64,000 nt of DNA, from positions 597,501-661,500 of the forward strand of contig JADJQT010000001.1 in the NCBI GenBank assembly GCA_016712595.1, in the 5' to 3' direction. Source of the DNA: Rhodospirillales bacterium (GTDB lineage: Bacteria; Pseudomonadota; Alphaproteobacteria; Rhodospirillales; Defluviicoccaceae). A program made the translations under genes and the position numbers. How positions within the stretch are numbered: position 1 is the first letter of the stretch; each line of letters opens with the position of its first letter. Positions 27,416 through 35,367 of this stretch are shown here, one piece after another. Below the pieces are notes generated by a model. The model made no database searches and had not been told where the DNA came from. It saw only the letters and a list, made by a program, of their open reading frames with translations.

Positions 27416-27706
27416 ATGAACGAGAACAGTAAGCCGTGGTACCTTTCGAAGGGATTCGTCGGGCCGCTGGTCACTGCGATCCTCTTTTCCTTGCGTAATC
27501 TCGGTATTGTCGATGTCGATGCGGATACGGCACTGGGTGTGATCTACCAGTTCGCCGAGTTCTCAGGTGTGATCACGGCGATGGCCGGACGTGCATTGGC
27601 CCAAAAGCGGCTGACCTTGGGAGTTGACATAAAGGCCATGTCATTTCGTGAAGCATCGGCGACAAAATCGGCGGTGAAGGAGCAGTCCGCGCCCGAAACA
27701 CCTTAA
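27416..27706 (+). CDS. Putative holin-like small membrane protein
   Basis: A 96-residue protein with one hydrophobic segment (GFVGPLVTAILFSLRNLGIV, about residues 13-32), a second moderately hydrophobic stretch around IYQFAEFSGVITAMAGRALA, and a charged tail. Such proteins next to lysis genes are often annotated as holins. It starts ATG 27416 after GGAACGGGC. The topology is not convincing enough to be sure. Confidence 0.45.
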   Translation: MNENSKPWYLSKGFVGPLVTAILFSLRNLGIVDVDADTALGVIYQFAEFSGVITAMAGRALAQKRLTLGVDIKAMSFREASATKSAVKEQSAPETP

Positions 27707-27808
27707 GCCATTGCGATAGGCACCCTATACGCGCGCGCGTTTGGATCGCAGCAATCGAAAGCGCATCAAGAAAACAATGACGCCAACGCACAGCAGGGAG
27801 GCCGGATA

Positions 27809-28162
27809 ATGACCGTCGGGCAAAGGCGAACCGACGACACGGCGGGTGTTCTTCCTCCGCAGGAGGGGCTCGCTAACCTACGATCCGAACTATTATTAAC
27901 TCTGCCGCGTCTGCTCAACCGCGCAATGCAGGGCTACAGCCGGTTTGCAGCGGGTTGTCCTCCCGATGATCCAAAGGGATTTGTTGCCTATCAAGCTGGT
28001 TGTCGGGCGGCGCTTTCTCACGTCCAGCTTCTTGTCAAGTTGGCACACTGGGCTCGAGCGAATGGGCTCGACGAACCGCCCGAATTTGATGCCGATCGCC
28101 TTGATGGCCTAATCCGCGAGGCTGAGGACGCGCTGAGAAACGAAACGATCGACGACCAGTGA
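27809..28162 (+). CDS. Hypothetical phage protein
   Basis: A 117-residue helical protein with LRSELLLTLPRLLNRAMQGY and FVAYQAGCRAALSHVQLLVK. ATG 27809 is preceded by GGAGG. No family is recognised. Helical proteins of this size near the large terminase can be small terminase subunits, but no helix-turn-helix is evident, so this is only a possibility. Confidence 0.6.
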   Translation: MTVGQRRTDDTAGVLPPQEGLANLRSELLLTLPRLLNRAMQGYSRFAAGCPPDDPKGFVAYQAGCRAALSHVQLLVKLAHWARANGLDEPPEFDADRLDGLIREAEDALRNETIDDQ

Positions 28163-28249
28163 CGGGATCGTCCTCGCTCATCTGATGCGCGATGGTTCAT
28201 TCCATCATCGATCTGTTCAACGCATCAACCCCTACTATGAGAGTTTGTC

Positions 28250-28783
28250 ATGATCGGTGTCATTTGCCGCGCTCGCTCGCGAGCGCGGGGCATTTTCCGT
28301 GTGCGTATGTCATTAGGAAAAAAAGAAAACCGTGGCGAGTCCGCACTCGATCTAAGTTGCTCATCCGCGCGCGTCCCGCGCGCTTCATACGTCGCAAATA
28401 CAGTCCTTTTTGCGCTCTTGCCCGTGCTCGCCAACTGCAGCTACATCGAAAAAGTTCGGACCATTACTGATACGGCGGTTGGCGTATCACAGCGCGCAAC
28501 GATCGAAACTCTCGTCCAGGCGAACATCGAACGGCAGCGCGTACGTCGCGCTCGGTGCTTTAGTCCATTGATTACTCCAGCAACCCTGAGCGGGGCTGCG
28601 GTCGATCAGCGTCTCGGTTCCGCCTGGATCGACGAATTGCTGCGGGATTGCCCCGACTTCGCCGCGTTTCTCTCAGAGTTGACGTTCCGACGGGCGGTAT
28701 CAGCCGGGATTCTGGCGCCGTCCGCCGTGCCTACGGTTGTGGGGCAGACGAATGCTCTCACGGCGACAACCGATACCCCATGA
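28250..28783 (+). CDS. Putative phage lipoprotein
   Basis: A 177-residue frame containing a hydrophobic stretch and lipobox, VLFALLPVLANCSYIEKV (Cys about residue 63 of the longest form). The mature part is soluble (DTAVGVSQRATIETLVQANI, then RLGSAWIDELLRDCPDFAAF). The true start is uncertain: ATG 28250, ATG 28307 or a later codon would place the signal peptide nearer the N-terminus. Position among holin-like and hydrolase genes suggests a role at the envelope, for instance in lysis or superinfection exclusion. Not assigned. Confidence 0.5.
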   Translation: MIGVICRARSRARGIFRVRMSLGKKENRGESALDLSCSSARVPRASYVANTVLFALLPVLANCSYIEKVRTITDTAVGVSQRATIETLVQANIERQRVRRARCFSPLITPATLSGAAVDQRLGSAWIDELLRDCPDFAAFLSELTFRRAVSAGILAPSAVPTVVGQTNALTATTDTP

Positions 28784-28827
28784 CGAAAAAAATGGCGTCG
28801 CTAGAGTAAAGAGGGCTTGGCTGAACA

Positions 28828-30321
28828 ATGATAGACGTTGGTTTCGCGGAGTTCGTATGGATCTGGAACAAACGTCAAAATCAGAATACTCCAAAGCTGC
28901 ACTTGGAAATCGCCCGTTGGCTTGCCGAGCGGTGGCACGATGGTGATCGTGAGCTTCTTTTGCTCGCGTTTCGAAACTCCGGAAAATCAAGCCTTGTCGG
29001 CCTCTTCTGCGCGTGGCTGTTGCATCGAAATCCGGCACTTCGCATCCTTGTGTTTGCTGGCGACTTCGCGCTGGCAAAGAAAATGGTGCGTAACGTCAAG
29101 CGCATCGTTGAGCGTCATCCCCTGACAGTGGCTTTGAAGCCAGCACACTCCGAGCATTGGGCATCCGATCAGTTTACTGTGCGTCGACGTGTAGAGCTGC
29201 GTGATCCATCTATGCTGGCTAAGGGAGTTTCTGCAAACATAACTGGCCTGCGAGCAGACGTCGTCATATGCGACGACGTCGAGGTTCCAAATACATGCGA
29301 TTCATCACTAAAACGTACAGAATTGCGCAATCGACTGCATGAACTAGAATATGTTCTTGTTCCAGGTGGATTACAGCTATTTGTTGGAACGCCGCATACA
29401 TATTACTCTATTTATTCGAGATGTGCCCACTCTGATCTTGGTGAGCTGCGGCCGGTTCTCGATGGATTTCAAAGGCTCGAGCTTCCATTGTTCGATGAAT
29501 GCCAGCAAAGCCGTTGGCCGGAGCGCTTTACCGCCGAGCGCATCGAAGCAATCCGCAGGCGGACTGGTCCGGCAAAGTTCGAGAGCCAGATGTTGCTACG
29601 TCCTCGAAGCGTGACCGAGGGCCGCCTGAACGCAGACCACTTGGGCGTTTATGACGATGAGTTATGTTACACCGAAGGCAATCAGGAGGCGATGCTAACG
29701 CTGCAGGGACGACGACTCGTCTCCGCCTCGTGCTGGTGGGACCCTTCGTACGGGTCACCCTTTAAGGGCGACGCCAGCGTCATTGCCGCCGTGTTCGTTG
29801 ATGATCGAGGGAGTTACTGGCTCCATCGAATTCGCTATCTGCAGCATGATCCTCGACAGTTGGAGGATGTTGACGAAGCGACGCAGCTTTGTCGTCAGGT
29901 TGCTGAATTTGTCCGTGCCCTCCATCTGCCAGCAATTGCGCTCGAGACCAACGGTCTCGGACGGTTCCTTCCTGGGTTGCTGCGTAACGAATTGCGGGTC
30001 AGCGGCCTTGCCTGTGCAGTCGTAGAGAAGTGCACGACGCGGAACAAAGACCTGCGGATCGTTGACGCGTTCGACGCCGTGCTAGCGGCGAGTCGCCTCT
30101 CTGCGCATCGGAGCGTGTGGTCGAGTCCCTTTATCGAAGAGATGCGTGAGTGGTCGCCTGGGCGGCGAGGGCGAGACGATGGCCTTGATGCCGTTGCCGG
30201 TTGCCTTGCCAGTGAGCCTGTGCGCTTGCCGCGGTCCCAGACCAACACACAGCCAGCCTTTCGTAATTGGCGACCTGGAATTGCTGGCGTGCACAGCGAG
30301 CGGGCCGACTTCGATCTTTGA
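28828..30321 (+). CDS. terL: Phage terminase large subunit
   Basis: A 497-residue packaging motor. The ATPase domain has Walker A-like LLAFRNSGKSSLVGLF (residues 46-61), Walker B ADVVICDDVEVP (about 141) and the coupling motif FVGTPHTYYSIY. The C-terminal nuclease domain has the metal-binding Asp in WWDPSYGSPFKGDASVIAAV (about 302) and the final DDGLDAVAG. Length is typical. It lies at the end rather than at the start of the structural module, as in many T7-like prophages. ATG 28828 lacks a strong ribosome-binding site. Confidence 0.92.
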   Translation: MIDVGFAEFVWIWNKRQNQNTPKLHLEIARWLAERWHDGDRELLLLAFRNSGKSSLVGLFCAWLLHRNPALRILVFAGDFALAKKMVRNVKRIVERHPLTVALKPAHSEHWASDQFTVRRRVELRDPSMLAKGVSANITGLRADVVICDDVEVPNTCDSSLKRTELRNRLHELEYVLVPGGLQLFVGTPHTYYSIYSRCAHSDLGELRPVLDGFQRLELPLFDECQQSRWPERFTAERIEAIRRRTGPAKFESQMLLRPRSVTEGRLNADHLGVYDDELCYTEGNQEAMLTLQGRRLVSASCWWDPSYGSPFKGDASVIAAVFVDDRGSYWLHRIRYLQHDPRQLEDVDEATQLCRQVAEFVRALHLPAIALETNGLGRFLPGLLRNELRVSGLACAVVEKCTTRNKDLRIVDAFDAVLAASRLSAHRSVWSSPFIEEMREWSPGRRGRDDGLDAVAGCLASEPVRLPRSQTNTQPAFRNWRPGIAGVHSERADFDL

Positions 30322-30406
30322 GAAGGCCGCTTTGGGGCGAGTGCCGCCAGCGCTGGATAACCGCACGCACCGTCGTATCAATCGACAAAACTCGTGGAGA
30401 CCTACC

Positions 30407-30919
30407 GTGGACGCTGGAACTGAATTGCTCGCGGGCGACGACGGCGTTCGTGAAGCCATACGTTTGCTTGCGCACTTTTTGTACGCTGAAGCTGGTGGCG
30501 AATCTGTTCGCGCGCGCGAGGCTCTTGCGGCGACGATCTCCAATCAGGTCGACCAACTGCTCGGATCAAGCGGAGACGAACTTCGTGGACCCTGGCGAGT
30601 CGAGGCTTTGAGAGGGCTTGCCTTCGTGCACTGTCTCGACCGTCTCGGGGCGACCGCGGGCGTTCAATCACATGATGACGATGCTGTCTTCGCGTCTTGC
30701 CGGCGAATAGCGAGGCGTGCGCTTAGCGGTGCCCTGCGCGATCCGACGTGTGGAGCGACGCGGTTTCACGCGATTGGTATCAGTCCGGCCTGGTCACGAT
30801 CGTTGAACCCACGAGCTTGGATCGGATCCTTCCTTTTCTACTCTGAGGAGGAGGCGGAGGGAGGTCAAGATGACGACGGGGCCGAGCCTCGAGTAACGAC
30901 GGATTGCGAATCGGCTTGA
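30407..30919 (+). CDS. SleB-type cell wall hydrolase (phage endolysin candidate)
   Basis: A 170-residue protein of the Hydrolase_2 family. It has the conserved early Glu in LLAHFLYAEAGGESVRAREA, the ATISNQV motif, and the C-terminal GATRFHAIGISPAWSRSL followed by IGSFLFY, as in SleB-like lysozyme-fold enzymes. It would cut the glycan backbone of peptidoglycan at host lysis. Start chosen at GTG 30407 with GGAGA 8 nt upstream; a frame open to 30146 overlaps the terminase gene and is unlikely. No signal peptide, so export would need a holin. Confidence 0.8.
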   Translation: MDAGTELLAGDDGVREAIRLLAHFLYAEAGGESVRAREALAATISNQVDQLLGSSGDELRGPWRVEALRGLAFVHCLDRLGATAGVQSHDDDAVFASCRRIARRALSGALRDPTCGATRFHAIGISPAWSRSLNPRAWIGSFLFYSEEEAEGGQDDDGAEPRVTTDCESA

Positions 30920-30977
30920 CGTTGCCTGAAGTCGAAGGCAAACGGCGAGAGATGGCGACGATAGTGCTCATTTCCGT

Positions 30978-30995
30978 CAAGATCTCAAAATCTTG
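30978..30995. promoter_or_regulatory. Inverted repeat upstream of gcrA
   Basis: CAAGAT (30978-30983) and ATCTTG (30990-30995) form a perfect inverted repeat with a 6-nt spacer in the AT-rich 215-bp gap before gcrA. It could be an operator. A TATAAT sequence at 31028-31033 nearby has no well-placed -35 element. Confidence 0.3.
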
Positions 30996-31134
30996 TGGAA
31001 AACTCAATATATTGTGGACAGCGCGCATATAATTCGCAAGAATGTGGGCTATCACCAGGGCGTTAGCGCGAACGACGTTCGCCGAAGAACTCTGGATATC
31101 CCTAATTTCTCTGGACGCAGGTACTGGCAGAGAG

Positions 31135-31503
31135 ATGTCGACCGCCGACTGGACGCCCGAACGGATTGCCGCACTGATTGCTTTGTGGAACGAGGAGCTT
31201 CCCACGAGCGAAATCGGTCGCCGGCTTAGCATCACTAAGAATGCGGTGATCGGAAAAGTGCATCGTCTCGGACTGCCGCAACGCCGGCCAAATTTGAAGG
31301 ATGAGCCGACGCCCGCGGATGTTGTCCGCCTCGACATGCTGAACGCCAGCATGTGCAGTTGGCCAGTTGGCAATCCCGGTGAATCCGACTTCCATTTTTG
31401 TGGTGAGCCGGCGGCTTCAGGCAAGCCTTACTGTGCGAAGCACTGCGCCGTCGCCTATATCCGGACGAATCGTGACCGTGGTGGGGCGTCTTCGGTTGCC
31501 TGA
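31135..31503 (+). CDS. gcrA: GcrA-family cell cycle regulator
   Basis: A 122-residue protein. The N-terminal DNA-binding helix-turn-helix is diagnostic: DWTPERIAALIALWNEELPT, then SEIGRRLSITKNAVIGKVHR. The C-terminal part has CSWPVGNPGESDFHFCGEPA and a KPYCAKHCAVAY end, the sigma70-interacting, Cys-rich region. GcrA activates methylation-sensitive promoters in alphaproteobacteria; phages also carry copies. Start chosen at ATG 31135 (GAGAG just upstream). It follows the phage hydrolase by 215 bp. Whether it is the host's main gcrA or belongs to the phage-like module cannot be told. Confidence 0.85.
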   Translation: MSTADWTPERIAALIALWNEELPTSEIGRRLSITKNAVIGKVHRLGLPQRRPNLKDEPTPADVVRLDMLNASMCSWPVGNPGESDFHFCGEPAASGKPYCAKHCAVAYIRTNRDRGGASSVA

Positions 31504-31615
31504 TCACAAGCTTGGCCATCGCCCTCGTCCCTGCTTCCGCGGAATTGCGGCGCCAGCGTATAGTCAACCTTCCCGTCGGAGATAATCATCCTAGGTCCGG
31601 CGTGAAGGAGGGTTG

Positions 31616-32470
31616 ATGAGCTTCGTCGAAAGGCTTCAGGCGTGTGCCGTGTTTGACCCGGCAGGATATCTGCCGTTCTCGATTGAGGGGGCGGATGTCG
31701 GGCTGATGCGGCCGGAATTTGCTGCTCATCTGGCGGAATTTCCCGCGGTTTTCGATGTCGATGCCGATTTCGTTCGGCTGCAGCCGGCTCTTGATCATCC
31801 GGACGTTCGAACACAGGCAGTGGATGATGTGCTCCGCCTGCTGGCGACACGGGGCGTGCTGAGCGGTTGGCGGGAAGAGGTCTATCCGGTTGCGCCAAGG
31901 CCGGAGATGCGGCCGCTCATGACTCTGGAGCGAGCCGCCGTGCCATTATTTGGCGTCTGGGCGTCGGGAGTGCATATCAACGGTTTCGTACGCGACGGAT
32001 CAGAACTACTGATGTGGGTCGGCAGACGTAGCCCGGATAAGCAGACGGCGCCGAATAAGCTTGACCAAATTGTCGCTGGGGGCCGCTCAGCCGCGTACAG
32101 TATTTTCGAGACAGTTATCAAGGAAAGCGAGGAGGAAGCCGGGATTGAAACGGGACTCATTCGCTACGCACGTCCCGTTGGGGCTTTATCATACTGTACA
32201 GAGCGGCCAGAAGGTCTGCGCCGGGACGTCCTTTATCTGTTTGATCTTGAGCTTCCCCCAGACTTTGTTCCGGTAAATCGCGATGGCGAAATTGCCGAGT
32301 TTATGCTGTGGCCTGTCGATCGTGTCCGTGAAATGGTTCGCGATACGGAGGCCTTCAAATTCAACTGCGCGCTCGTCGTGATTGATTTTCTTATCCGACA
32401 TGGGGTGCTTTCGCCGGACGATGAAGCCGACTATCTGGCCATCGTTCACGGCCTGCACGCCCCTCGCTGA
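31616..32470 (+). CDS. DUF4743/Nudix hydrolase
   Basis: A 284-residue protein with an N-terminal DUF4743 domain (about 1-120, LMRPEFAAHLAEFPAVFDVD) and a C-terminal Nudix domain. The Nudix box runs through GGRSAAYSIFETVIKESEEE followed by AGI, giving G-x5-E-like spacing with a KESEEEAGI core (consensus REUxEExGU; Lys in place of Arg). Related fused proteins resemble the Nudix part of fungal and plant thiamine diphosphate-related enzymes. Substrate is unknown. ATG 31616 follows AAGGAGGG; the TTG at 31613 is rejected. Confidence 0.85.
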   Translation: MSFVERLQACAVFDPAGYLPFSIEGADVGLMRPEFAAHLAEFPAVFDVDADFVRLQPALDHPDVRTQAVDDVLRLLATRGVLSGWREEVYPVAPRPEMRPLMTLERAAVPLFGVWASGVHINGFVRDGSELLMWVGRRSPDKQTAPNKLDQIVAGGRSAAYSIFETVIKESEEEAGIETGLIRYARPVGALSYCTERPEGLRRDVLYLFDLELPPDFVPVNRDGEIAEFMLWPVDRVREMVRDTEAFKFNCALVVIDFLIRHGVLSPDDEADYLAIVHGLHAPR

Positions 32471-32572
32471 TCTGATCTCGCTCCGTGGGGCGGTCGGTGG
32501 TTCTCCTCGCCACGGCCAGTCTTTTCCGTTACGTATGCCGCCGTAAACGACGGCGCAGGACAGGGAAACGAC

Positions 32573-33241
32573 ATGGCTAGCGATCGGCTGCTAAATGGTC
32601 CGTCGGTGCCACCGATCGGCGGCGGCACCGCAAAGCAACTCATTGTTCTGCTTCACGGTGTTGGCGCCGATGGCAAGGATCTCATTAGTCTTGCGGGGTA
32701 TTTGCAATCAGTTCTACCGCAAGCATACGTGGTTGCGCCGAACGCGCCGTTCCCATTTGATATGGCTCCTTTTGGGTATATGTGGTTCAGCCTTGGAGAC
32801 ATGCGTCCCGATACGCGGATGAACGGAGTGCGCGCCGCCGCACCGATGCTAAATGCCTTCCTTGATGCCGAACTTTCTCGACATCAGCTGAAAGACGCGA
32901 ACCTCGTCTTGCTCGGCTTTTCGCAAGGAGCAATGATGGCCTTGCATGTCGGCCTGAGACGCGCCCGGCCGATCGCCGGCATTATCGCGCATTCCGGAAT
33001 GCTGGTTGCCGACCAGCGTTTCTCCAGCGAAATCACCTGTCGACCGCCGGTGATGCTGACACACGGCGCCGCCGATGAAGTTTTACCCGCGGCCTGCCTT
33101 CCCGCCGCGGAGGCGGGTCTCAAGGCGGCGGGAATCACTGTTGAATCTCACCTCGTGCCGGGTTTGGGACACGGCATCGACGAGACGACGCTGCGGTTTG
33201 ACCTCGCGTTTCTAGCGCGCGTTTTCGCTGCGACAGCCTGA
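32573..33241 (+). CDS. Carboxylesterase/phospholipase-type alpha/beta hydrolase
   Basis: A 222-residue cytosolic serine hydrolase of the carboxylesterase 2 family (YpfH-like). The oxyanion region is LLHGVGADGKDL. The catalytic triad is Ser117 in LGFSQGAMM, Asp168 in THGAADEVLP and His200 in PGLGHGID. Length and motif spacing match the family. It lies alone 102 bp after the Nudix gene on the same strand, with AGGGAAACG before ATG 32573. Confidence 0.9.
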   Translation: MASDRLLNGPSVPPIGGGTAKQLIVLLHGVGADGKDLISLAGYLQSVLPQAYVVAPNAPFPFDMAPFGYMWFSLGDMRPDTRMNGVRAAAPMLNAFLDAELSRHQLKDANLVLLGFSQGAMMALHVGLRRARPIAGIIAHSGMLVADQRFSSEITCRPPVMLTHGAADEVLPAACLPAAEAGLKAAGITVESHLVPGLGHGIDETTLRFDLAFLARVFAATA

Positions 33242-33361
33242 GCTACTGGCAGGTCTGAGAATTGCGCGGCAATTCACCAAAGATTCACGCACCTGGGATT
33301 TGGCGTTTGGCCACTCCTTGTTGTACGCTGCGCGCGCTCCAGCGGGTGAGAGAGCGATCTT

Positions 33362-33916
33362 ATGGGCACCCAAGATTATCCAGCCCTTGTCCTCAATGCG
33401 GATTTCCGCCCGCTTAGCTATTTTCCGTTGTCCTTGTGGTCGTGGCAGGAAGCGGTGAAGGCCGTTTTCCTCAGACGCGTCAATGTCTTGTCTGAGTACG
33501 ATCGCGCCGTGCGATCGCCGACGAAGGAGATGCGCCTGCCGAGCGTGATCGTCCTTAAGCAGTATATTCCTGTCGCGCGCCGGCCAGCGTTCACGCGCTT
33601 CAACGTTTTCCTGCGTGACAGTTTCGCCTGTCAATATTGCGGCCTGTCACTGCCGACGGAGCGATTGACATTCGATCATGTAATCCCCCGCGTGCGTGGC
33701 GGACGCACGGAATGGACGAATGTGCTGACCGCCTGCGAGCCCTGCAACCTGAAGAAGGGCCACCGTCTCCCGCGGGACTGCGGTATTTGGCCACTGCATC
33801 CGCCGCACGAACCGAGCACGTACGAATTGCAGGAAAACGGCCGTGCATTCCCACCTAACTACTTACACGAGAGCTGGCGCGATTACCTCTATTGGGATAC
33901 CGAGCTCGAAAGTTGA
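33362..33916 (+). CDS. HNH endonuclease
   Basis: A 184-residue protein common in alphaproteobacterial genomes. The first half has YPALVLNADFRPLSYFPLSL and SWQEAVKAVFLRRVNVL. The HNH domain follows: CQYCG, then LTFDHVIPRVRGGRTEWTNV (Asp-His of the motif) and CEPCNLKKGHR (Cys pair and the last His region). It would bind a structural zinc through the CxxC pairs. The biological role of this conserved housekeeping HNH protein is not established. Confidence 0.88.
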   Translation: MGTQDYPALVLNADFRPLSYFPLSLWSWQEAVKAVFLRRVNVLSEYDRAVRSPTKEMRLPSVIVLKQYIPVARRPAFTRFNVFLRDSFACQYCGLSLPTERLTFDHVIPRVRGGRTEWTNVLTACEPCNLKKGHRLPRDCGIWPLHPPHEPSTYELQENGRAFPPNYLHESWRDYLYWDTELES

Positions 33917-34083
33917 GCACCGACCTAGGGGACCTGTGCGCGGGTGGCGCTGGATTTACCGGTATGTCTCTGATCCGATGTGGCTGCCGTGCTTTTGGAG
34001 GGAGCGATGCCCCTGAAGTGGACCCCGAATTTGGGACCAGGGGCTTGATTGGAGCGGGGTCGGCTCCGTCGTGGTAGACGGAG

Positions 34084-34400
34084 ATGATGATGAAGAAGCC
34101 GAGACGGAAGCTCGATGCGGCGCTGAAGGCGAAGATCGCCCTGGAGGCGCTGCGGGAGCAGGCGACGGTGACGGGCTTGGCGGTGCGTTATGAGGTTCAT
34201 CCGAACCAGAGCTATGCCTGGAAGAAGCAGCTCTTGGACACCGCGGCGCCGGCCTTCGATCCGGGCGTCGGCATCGACGCGGACGAGGCGCGCGAGCGGG
34301 AGATCGAGACGCCGCACGCCAAGATCGGGCAGCTGACGGTCGAGCGGGATTTTTTTAGCCAGGAGGTCGGGCGTGTACCGGCCAGCGCCGGCGAACGACG
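34084..34400 (+). CDS. IS3-family OrfA (transposase DNA-binding part)
   Basis: The N-terminal part of a two-frame transposase. MMMKKPRRKLDAALKAKIAL and ALREQATVTGLAVRYEVHPN followed by QSYAWKKQLL form the helix-turn-helix and leucine-zipper region of IS3 OrfA. A T7 run at 34350-34356 in VERDFF is a typical -1 frameshift site that would join it to orfB, giving ...RDFLARRSGVYRP. The orfA frame has no stop of its own until 35214, so the stated end marks only the region with similarity. Confidence 0.7.
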
Positions 34401-35214
34401 ACGCCGATCTGGCGCTGATGCTACGGATCGACGGGCTGTTCACCGCTTGGCCGTTCCTCGGCTCGCGGCGGATGACGGGGATGCTGCGGGCGGAAGGTCT
34501 CTCGGTCAACCGCAAGCGGGTGCAGCGGCTGATGCGGCGGATGGGGATCGTAGCCCTGGGGCCGAAGCCGCGGACGACCAAGCCGGCGCCGGGGCACAAG
34601 ATCTTCCCATATCTGCTGCGCGACCTGGTGATCGACCGGCCGAACCAGGTGTGGGCGGCGGATATCACCTACATCCCGATCGGCCGTGGCTTCCTCTACC
34701 TGGTGGCGATCATCGACTGGGTGAGCCGGGCGGTACTGGCCTGGCGGCTGTCGAACACGATGGACGTCGCGTTCTGCGGCGACGCCCTCGACGAGGCGCT
34801 GGCGCGCTTCGGCCGGCGCGATATCTTCGATACCGACCAGGGCAGCCAGTCCATCAGCGCCGCCTTCACCGGCCGGCTGGCGAGCGCCGACATTCCGGAT
34901 CTCGATGGACGGCCGATGGATGCAACGTCTTCATCGAACGGCTGTGGCGGTCGCTGAAGGACGAGGACGTCTATCTGAAGGGCTACGCCGACGGCCGCGA
35001 TGCACGTGACGGGATCGCCGCGTGGATCGGCTTCTACAACACCCGCCGGCCGCATCGGGCGCTGGCCGGCCGGACCCCGATGGCGGTGTGGCGCGATGGC
35101 ATCCACGGCTCCCTGCCCGGCAACGCCGTGGACATGACGCTGCGCTTGGACGACGCTGCCGCGTCGCCCACATGCCCACCGCGACAACAGCAACAAACGC
35201 CTTGCGTGGCGTGA
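34373..35214 (+). pseudogene. IS3-family OrfB (DDE transposase), frameshifted
   Basis: OrfB carries the integrase core: YRPAPANDDADLALMLRIDG, NQVWAADITYIPIGRGFLYL (first Asp), DIFDTDQGSQSISAAFTGRL (second Asp). Near 34888-34925 the sequence DIPDLDGRPMDAT differs from the expected RISMDGRGRWMDN by small insertions and deletions, so the frame ends at 34957. The remaining part, NVFIERLWRSLKDEDVYLKG (catalytic Glu) to YNTRRPHRALAGRTPMAVW, continues in the orfA frame to 35214. A functional product is unlikely without a second shift. Confidence 0.8.
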
Positions 35215-35367
35215 TCGACAAGGACAGAGCCGGCCAGCCTTCCAATCAGGAACGATGCTCCAGTGATCCCACCAAAGGGGTCCATCTCATTACCTTGGTC
35301 AGGCGATGCTCGATCCCGTTCCTCGGCAACGCATGCCGAACAGGCGCGTCATGCAGCGGCCGACTTC

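Larger units (their letters stand above)
34019..35285 (+). mobile_element. IS3-family insertion sequence
   Basis: Left end TGGACCCCGAATTTGGGACC at 34019; right end, read inwards from 35285, TGGACCCCTTTGGTGGGATC. The first eight bases are identical and the following bases partly match. No target duplication is visible (AAG on the left, TCT on the right). The element contains orfA and orfB joined by a T7 slippery run. A related but truncated copy lies at 10141-10634. Just before the left end, GGAGGGAGCG-ATGCCCCTGAAG looks like the start of an interrupted gene. Confidence 0.8.
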
